DNA of 64,000 nucleotides from Acidobacteriota bacterium (GTDB taxonomy: Bacteria; Acidobacteriota; Blastocatellia; Pyrinomonadales; Pyrinomonadaceae): assembly GCA_016718135.1 (NCBI GenBank), contig JADKEF010000006.1:124001-188000 (forward strand). The letters are read 5' to 3'. The notes beneath the pieces are model-generated. The model did not search any database and had not been told where the DNA came from. It saw only the letters and a program-made list of their open reading frames with translations. A program made the translations under genes and the position numbers. Positions 59,762 to 64,000 of the stretch are shown one piece after another. Each line of letters starts with the position of its first letter. The stretch's first letter is position 1.

Positions 59762-61156
59762 CTATTTGGTTTCGCCCGCGGATCTTCGGTCGATCTTCGT
59801 GAGCCAGACCTTGAACACCATCTTGCTTCCCTCACTCTCTGAACCGCTATTGCTGAAGAAGATGCTCTTGCGGGTGCTGGATATGCCTCCAACGATATGG
59901 CCGAGCAATACCCGGTCACCCTTTATCTCATTAAGCTTAACGATCTCGGATTCATACATCGGGACCCTAGGGTCGAGGAAAAATTCGGCACTTGCTCCGA
60001 GAAATCCCGGCATTTCCCCGATCTTCGTTTCCGTCATCTTGCCGTCTTTGTCACGCGTGACATTTCCGATCACCTTTGTGAAGGGTACATCGTCGTTTTT
60101 CGTCAAAGCTCCGGCATTCTCTTCGTATTGGCTTATCCCGCCGAAGAAGACGCTACTCATCCGCTGTGCCGAGGCGTCATACAACGCGACTTTGGCACTG
60201 TGATAGTGGTTGAGATACTGAGTGAAGGCACCTTCAACTTTGATCTTGTCTGAAACGACGTTGACGGTGTTAGTAAACGGAATATTTGCCGTAGGCTGAA
60301 AAACTCCCGAAAAAACCGTAAACCCAACTTCATTGTTCGGAAATATCTGCGGCAGCATATTGAAATCTCGCCGGTGTAGGTTCTCTTTATCAGTTGAGAT
60401 CTCGACCTTACTGATACTCAGAACTGTCTGATCATCATTTATCCGAAATTTTCTGATCTGCTCGCTATATTGCTGGGAGAAGCCAGGGCCGTGGTCTGGG
60501 CCCATTGGATTGTATCGGCCATCAAATTTTTGGCCGCCGACCAAAAAATAACTGTCGCCAATTCTTCCGATCTGCCCCCCCGTCAGTGCAAATGCGGGAT
60601 CTGAAATTTGCCTGAAACAAGCGGCCATAGAACCGCCCTTTTGAACTGCCGCGATCAAACAATCGACCTTAACTGCAGTCAACTTATTGTGCGTGATGTG
60701 GTTACCCGCCGTCTTGCTGTAACCGTAACCACCGATCAGGTAGAGCATTTTTCCACGCTGGATAGATTGCATGTTGGTAGATTGCAATTGTTCATTCAAC
60801 GCGGGCGGCAGATCGTTGACGGTTGCACTCCAGCTCTGCTTTAATTCGGGATCGATCACAACGATATTTGTGTTGTTACCGGTTGCGGCAAACGAGGCGA
60901 ACGGCTGCCTGCGGTGAAGCCCGTCAGTCCGTCCGCCTATCAACACCCATTTCCCGTCAAGCTGTGCACCCGCAAACGAGTGAAGGCCTGCAAAACCGGT
61001 AATGGATATTGGTTCGAGTGTGATCGAATAACCATTGCCAACCGAATTTAGAGTCTCGATCTGCGGCTTTTTGACCGCCTGAGCACACGCTTGAATGGCG
61101 ATACCGGCTAGAAGCAGGAGGACACAAATGGCTTTTGACCCTGAACAAATTCTCAT
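59762..61156 (-). CDS. Secreted kelch-like beta-propeller protein
   Basis: A 464-residue exported protein. The signal peptide (AICVLLLLAGIAIQACAQA) is followed by kelch-type repeats, for example FAGAQLDGKWVLIGGRTDG, MLYLIGGYGYSKTAG, DSYFLVGGQKFDGRYN and SVFFGGISQYEENAG. Several His/Met/Cys residues are present, but no catalytic site can be named. It starts 12 bases after the read-through stop of candidate selenoprotein B and ends 16 bases before the methyltransferase start, so it is embedded in the operon. It could be an extracytoplasmic partner of the membrane selenoproteins. Confidence 0.75.
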   Translation of the reverse strand: MRICSGSKAICVLLLLAGIAIQACAQAVKKPQIETLNSVGNGYSITLEPISITGFAGLHSFAGAQLDGKWVLIGGRTDGLHRRQPFASFAATGNNTNIVVIDPELKQSWSATVNDLPPALNEQLQSTNMQSIQRGKMLYLIGGYGYSKTAGNHITHNKLTAVKVDCLIAAVQKGGSMAACFRQISDPAFALTGGQIGRIGDSYFLVGGQKFDGRYNPMGPDHGPGFSQQYSEQIRKFRINDDQTVLSISKVEISTDKENLHRRDFNMLPQIFPNNEVGFTVFSGVFQPTANIPFTNTVNVVSDKIKVEGAFTQYLNHYHSAKVALYDASAQRMSSVFFGGISQYEENAGALTKNDDVPFTKVIGNVTRDKDGKMTETKIGEMPGFLGASAEFFLDPRVPMYESEIVKLNEIKGDRVLLGHIVGGISSTRKSIFFSNSGSESEGSKMVFKVWLTKIDRRSAGETK

Positions 61157-61168
61157 TTTATTTGATAT

Positions 61169-61354
61169 TTACTTACGCATAGCATGGTCATCTTCCCTCG
61201 GTCCTGTTTCACCTCTATCGCGATCTGTTTTTCCGTCGAACTCGACGTTACAAGCTCCCCGCATTCAGGTGTTGTAGCCGAGCTTTGGCAGTATCACGAG
61301 TTGAAGCAGCAGATAAAAGCCACCGATGCCGAGCAAAATTAACATTTCATACAT
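61169..61354 (-). CDS. Candidate small membrane selenoprotein B (in-frame TGA at codon 30)
   Basis: A 61-residue product if TGA at 61265-61267 is read as selenocysteine. One membrane helix (MLILLGIGGFYLLLQLVIL, residues 4-22) is followed by PKLGYNT, U30, MRGACNVEFDGK and a charged tail ending in DDHAMRK before TAA. AAGGAG lies nine bases before ATG 61354. The residues before and after the TGA match paralogue A closely (GYNTUMRGACNV against GYSTULRGACDV). The read-through stop leaves 12 bases to the kelch gene; stopping at TGA would leave 108. The Sec-tail should lie on the side opposite the N-terminus. Family not recognised. Confidence 0.78.
61234..61247 (-). promoter_or_regulatory. SECIS-like hairpin after the TGA of gene B
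   Basis: CGTCG (61247-61243) pairs with CGACG (61238-61234) around the loop AGTT. The stem is the same as in gene A and the loop again starts 22 bases after the TGA. The loop has one G rather than GG, so SelB recognition is less certain than for gene A. Confidence 0.65.
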
Positions 61355-61415
61355 TGGACATTACTCCTTGTGTCGATCTTATGGCTTGGATCACCAGGAG
61401 GCTAGAGTCCAGCAC

Positions 61416-62807
61416 CTAAGTTATCCTGGTACTCGCACACGCCGCCGCCGAAACTTCCGTTTCCAGTCCGGCATCTGTCCAGGCCTTTGTACCGCCCGTC
61501 ACGTTGTAGATCGTTTCGAATCCGGCGTTCTCAAGAATGCTCGTGCCGAGGCTCGAACGATAGCCACCCTGACAGATCACATAAGTAGGGAGCGTCGGAT
61601 CGAGTTTTTCGAAATCGCTTGCGAGTTTATCGAGCGGGATATTAATAGTCTCTACCGCGTGACCTGCAGCATGCTCGGCACTTCTGCGAACATCGACAAA
61701 TTGCATGACCTTGTCGGTGTTTATAAGATCACTTACTTCCTGGACGCTCACCTGCTCGACGCTCTTCGTTTCGCCTGTGTAATCTTGGATGAGCAGCGAT
61801 CCCGACACCGTTTCGTGTCCGACGCGAGCGAGCCGCGTACATGCTTCTTCCACCTGAGTTTCGCTTTCGGCAACCACGGCGATAGGAGCACCTATCGGGA
61901 CCAGAGTTCCTGCCCATGAGGCAAACTGCCCGCCGAGCCCGATGTTGATCGAGTTTGGAATATGACGTTCGCCATACTCGACGTTTTGTCGAACATCGAT
62001 CACGATGCCATCAAAATTGCGGATCTCGTCAGATGACAGTGCTCGAGGTTTGGCGATATCTGCCAATGGGGCCGAGCCTTCGAGATTCTTAGCCGCACTC
62101 TTGGGAAAGTATGCAGGCACCTCAGGCTGGTCGGCGGCGACGATCTTAACGAAGTCATCTTTGGCCATCGGCTGCAGTGCGTAGTTGAATTTCCGCTGAT
62201 TTCCGAGCGTCGACCACGTTTCCTTCGATAGTGATTTACCACAAAGACTTCCGGCTCCGTGAGCAGGGTAAACCTCGGTCTCGTCCGACATGGGAAGGAT
62301 CTTTTCATGCAGCGAATCATAAAGCATTCCGCCCATCTGCTCTGCGGTAAAGCCTTTTGACCCGATCAGATCGGGCCTGCCGACATCGCCTATAAAGAGT
62401 GTGTCGCCCGTAAACATCTTTTGGGGGGCCGTTGCATCTTGTGTATCGGTCGCGACGATCGTAATACCCTCAGGCGTATGTCCCGGCGTTTCGAGAAACT
62501 TTAGGTCGATCTTGCCAACCTTGAGTACATCGCCATCGCTGACCTTGTGCGTTGGGAACTGCGTATTCGCCCGCTGTCCGAAAACAATTTCGGCCCCCGT
62601 TTTCGCTGCTAGTTCAACGTGCCCGCTGACAAAATCGGCGTGCGAATGGGTTTCAATGATGTACTTGATCTGCTGCCCGAGCGCTTTGGCTTCGTCAATG
62701 TACTGCTGAACATCCCGCTGCGGATCGATGATCGCCGCCTCGCCCTCGGAACCGAGATAATACGAAGCGTGTGAGAGGCAACCTAAATAGAACTGTTTGA
62801 AATGCAT
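61416..62807 (-). CDS. Persulfide dioxygenase-like MBL protein with two rhodanese domains
   Basis: A 463-residue fusion. The metallo-beta-lactamase domain (1-250) has H54, H56 and D58 in ETHSHADFVSGH, then GHTPEGI, GDTLFIGDVGRPDL and YPAHGAGSLCGKS, the pattern of ETHE1-like persulfide dioxygenases that oxidise glutathione persulfide to sulfite. The first rhodanese domain (about 270-355) lacks the active cysteine (AVVAESETQ). The second (about 365-455) has it in VICQGGYRS. The fusion can pass sulfane sulfur to the dioxygenase site, and the next gene can export the sulfite. It probably acts in the cytosol. Confidence 0.9.
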   Translation of the reverse strand: MHFKQFYLGCLSHASYYLGSEGEAAIIDPQRDVQQYIDEAKALGQQIKYIIETHSHADFVSGHVELAAKTGAEIVFGQRANTQFPTHKVSDGDVLKVGKIDLKFLETPGHTPEGITIVATDTQDATAPQKMFTGDTLFIGDVGRPDLIGSKGFTAEQMGGMLYDSLHEKILPMSDETEVYPAHGAGSLCGKSLSKETWSTLGNQRKFNYALQPMAKDDFVKIVAADQPEVPAYFPKSAAKNLEGSAPLADIAKPRALSSDEIRNFDGIVIDVRQNVEYGERHIPNSINIGLGGQFASWAGTLVPIGAPIAVVAESETQVEEACTRLARVGHETVSGSLLIQDYTGETKSVEQVSVQEVSDLINTDKVMQFVDVRRSAEHAAGHAVETINIPLDKLASDFEKLDPTLPTYVICQGGYRSSLGTSILENAGFETIYNVTGGTKAWTDAGLETEVSAAACASTRIT

Positions 62808-62839
62808 AACTTTTTCTCCACTTTTTCAATTCACGAACT

Positions 62840-63601
62840 CTAAAAAATAACGGTGTAGTTTTTTACAATTAGAAACGCCGCAACCCCTAAAACCAGGACC
62901 GCAAACATACTTTGTAATCGATCCGCCGCAATGCGATGTGACAGAATGGTCCCAACTATCGCACCGCCGACCGCGAGAGCCATCACCTCTAAGGTTATTT
63001 GCCAGTCAAAAACGGTTTGGCTCAGATGGCCAACCAGTCCCGCTACGCAGTTAAGGAAAATGACGAACAGCGATGTGCCGATCGCTTTTTTCATACTCAA
63101 GCCCCCGAAAAAGACGAGAGCCGGGACGATAAGAAAACCGCCGCCAACGCCTAAAAACCCGGTCAGCACGCCAACTCCCAAGCCCGCCAGAACTCCCTGC
63201 GTCGGATGCGGCTTGTGAAGTTTTTCGACAACCGCATTCTTGCGTCGCCAGATCATTGAAACCGCGACGACGAACATTAGTATGCCAAAGATCAATAGCA
63301 GGGCTTCCGCAGATACCATTTTGGTCAACGGAGAACCGATGAACGCTCCTATAATTCCGGCGACACCAAAAAGGAGTCCACTGGATAGATCAACGTTGTC
63401 CTTTCGCCAGTGAAGGTAAGCTCCAAGAATGCTCGTTGCACCAACCACCGCCAGCGACATTCCAACCGCCTCGTGCGGATCGACACCTAAAAGATAAACC
63501 AAGATCGGAACTGTGAGTATCGATCCGCCGCCGCCGATCAATCCCAGAGATAGACCGATGACCGCGCTCAATATCAACCCAATGATAAACAATACCGACA
63601 T
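62840..63601 (-). CDS. TauE/SafE-family sulfite (organosulfonate) exporter
   Basis: A 253-residue inner-membrane protein with about eight helices in two similar halves. The family motifs are LGLIGGGGSILTVPILVYLLGVDPHEAVGMSLAVVG (about 20-55) and GVLTGFLGVGGGFLIVPALVFFGGLSMKKAIGTSL (about 138-172). Members export sulfite, sulfoacetate or related anions. It lies eight bases after the rhodanese gene and 32 bases before the persulfide dioxygenase-like gene, whose sulfite product it could remove. Confidence 0.9.
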   Translation of the reverse strand: MSVLFIIGLILSAVIGLSLGLIGGGGSILTVPILVYLLGVDPHEAVGMSLAVVGATSILGAYLHWRKDNVDLSSGLLFGVAGIIGAFIGSPLTKMVSAEALLLIFGILMFVVAVSMIWRRKNAVVEKLHKPHPTQGVLAGLGVGVLTGFLGVGGGFLIVPALVFFGGLSMKKAIGTSLFVIFLNCVAGLVGHLSQTVFDWQITLEVMALAVGGAIVGTILSHRIAADRLQSMFAVLVLGVAAFLIVKNYTVIF

Positions 63602-63609
63602 TTTGATCC

Positions 63610-64000
63610 TTATTTCGCTTGTGCCGGAGAATCACAGGTGACAGGTTCTTTGTTCCACGGCATCCTTGCGAGAACCATTCCCATTCCGCAGGTATCGGTC
63701 ACCGCAGAGAACATCAGTCCGGCCGCGACAAAAGCCGACAGCAGGATGAAATATGGCGAAACAAAAACGCCGAGCAGAACCCCCGTCAGCACAAATGCTC
63801 CGGCCGCAAATCGAACCTGACGCTCGAGCGACCAGACCTTCGAGTCGCCCTTAATCACCGGCAGGTTAGCCCCCGACCAAGCGGCCATCCCGCCCTGGAT
63901 CACATGGATATCGGTAAACCCCTTGGTAGTTAATCTCTCGGCCGCCTGCTTCGCTCGATTACCCGAACGGCACATTATGTAAACCGGTTTCGTGTGGTCG
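63610..64000 (-). CDS. Rhodanese-DUF2892 membrane protein, 5' end outside the window
   Basis: Partial. The frame enters at the window edge and includes KPVYIMCRSGNRAKQAAERL, the rhodanese active site with its cysteine, then a DUF2892-like membrane part (VRFAAGAFVLTGVLLGVFVSPYFILLSAFVAAGLMFSAVTDTCGMGMVLARMPWN) with two helices. The CGM motif after the second helix is typical of the family. The start seen at 63975 is internal to the domain and not the real start. It leads the sulfur operon as far as the window shows and probably transfers sulfane sulfur at the membrane. Confidence 0.87.
   Translation of the reverse strand, partial: DHTKPVYIMCRSGNRAKQAAERLTTKGFTDIHVIQGGMAAWSGANLPVIKGDSKVWSLERQVRFAAGAFVLTGVLLGVFVSPYFILLSAFVAAGLMFSAVTDTCGMGMVLARMPWNKEPVTCDSPAQAK

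Noticed and set aside
61349..61361. Alternative ATG at 61361 upstream of gene B
   Set aside because: It is too close to the ribosome site, and that frame stops after four codons.

Overview
The window looks like a chromosomal piece of a Blastocatellia-type acidobacterium (inferred). The signs are the futalosine menaquinone gene mqnE, many secreted proteins with a Gln right after the signal peptide, an ECF sigma factor paired with a Ser/Thr kinase, and a tandem array of zinc-ribbon/TolB-like/TPR proteins that start with MKRCPEC. No rRNA, tRNA, CRISPR array, transposase or phage gene was seen.

Layout. 0-17 kb: housekeeping and small enzymes: GNAT, DUF72, mqnE, three DinB-fold proteins within the window, DUF1801/YdeI proteins, katG behind a perfect PerR/Fur-type palindrome, a carboxylate-bridged di-iron-type protein, cstA, a thioesterase, an RNase D-like exonuclease and yceH. 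17-33 kb: serC, selA (selenocysteine synthesis), cspA, tryptophan 2,3-dioxygenase, a 5'-nucleotidase, a GHL10-type glycosidase, hemW, purL, a redoxin/TlpA/DinB operon and a large sortilin-like beta-propeller protein. 33.7-48.3 kb: an array of eight zinc-ribbon/TolB/TPR paralogues, most only 4-6 nt apart, interrupted by one SBP56-type (methanethiol oxidase-like) gene. 48.3-55 kb: lipoprotein, secreted protein, sigma factor plus kinase, cystathionine beta-synthase. 55-64 kb: a long minus-strand sulfur operon: rhodanese, TauE exporter, persulfide-dioxygenase-like MBL/rhodanese fusion, kelch protein, methyltransferase, rhodanese/DUF2202 lipoprotein, a Cys/Met-metabolism PLP lyase, and fumC.

Main discovery. 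The sulfur operon holds two tiny paralogous membrane genes (61169-61354 and 58043-58192). Each is interrupted at codon 30 by an in-frame TGA. The reading frame continues past the TGA with a conserved LRGAC/MRGAC motif, and a 5-bp hairpin sits exactly 22 nt after each TGA. One hairpin carries a GGUCU loop, the loop of the classical E. coli fdhF SECIS. With selA in the same window, I interpret them as a pair of small selenoproteins (U-x4-C) belonging to a sulfane-sulfur system. I do not recognise the family.

Second theme. Short palindromic repeats are inserted in frame into protein linkers. A 30-bp element encoding SEPGAIATG occurs seven times, including one copy inside purL identical over 30 bp to a copy 14 kb away. 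An 84-bp three-hairpin element occurs four times, with a compensatory stem change. Four genes show short (1-2 nt) frameshifts, three in short homopolymers and one in a GC dinucleotide run; these could be real decay or assembly errors.
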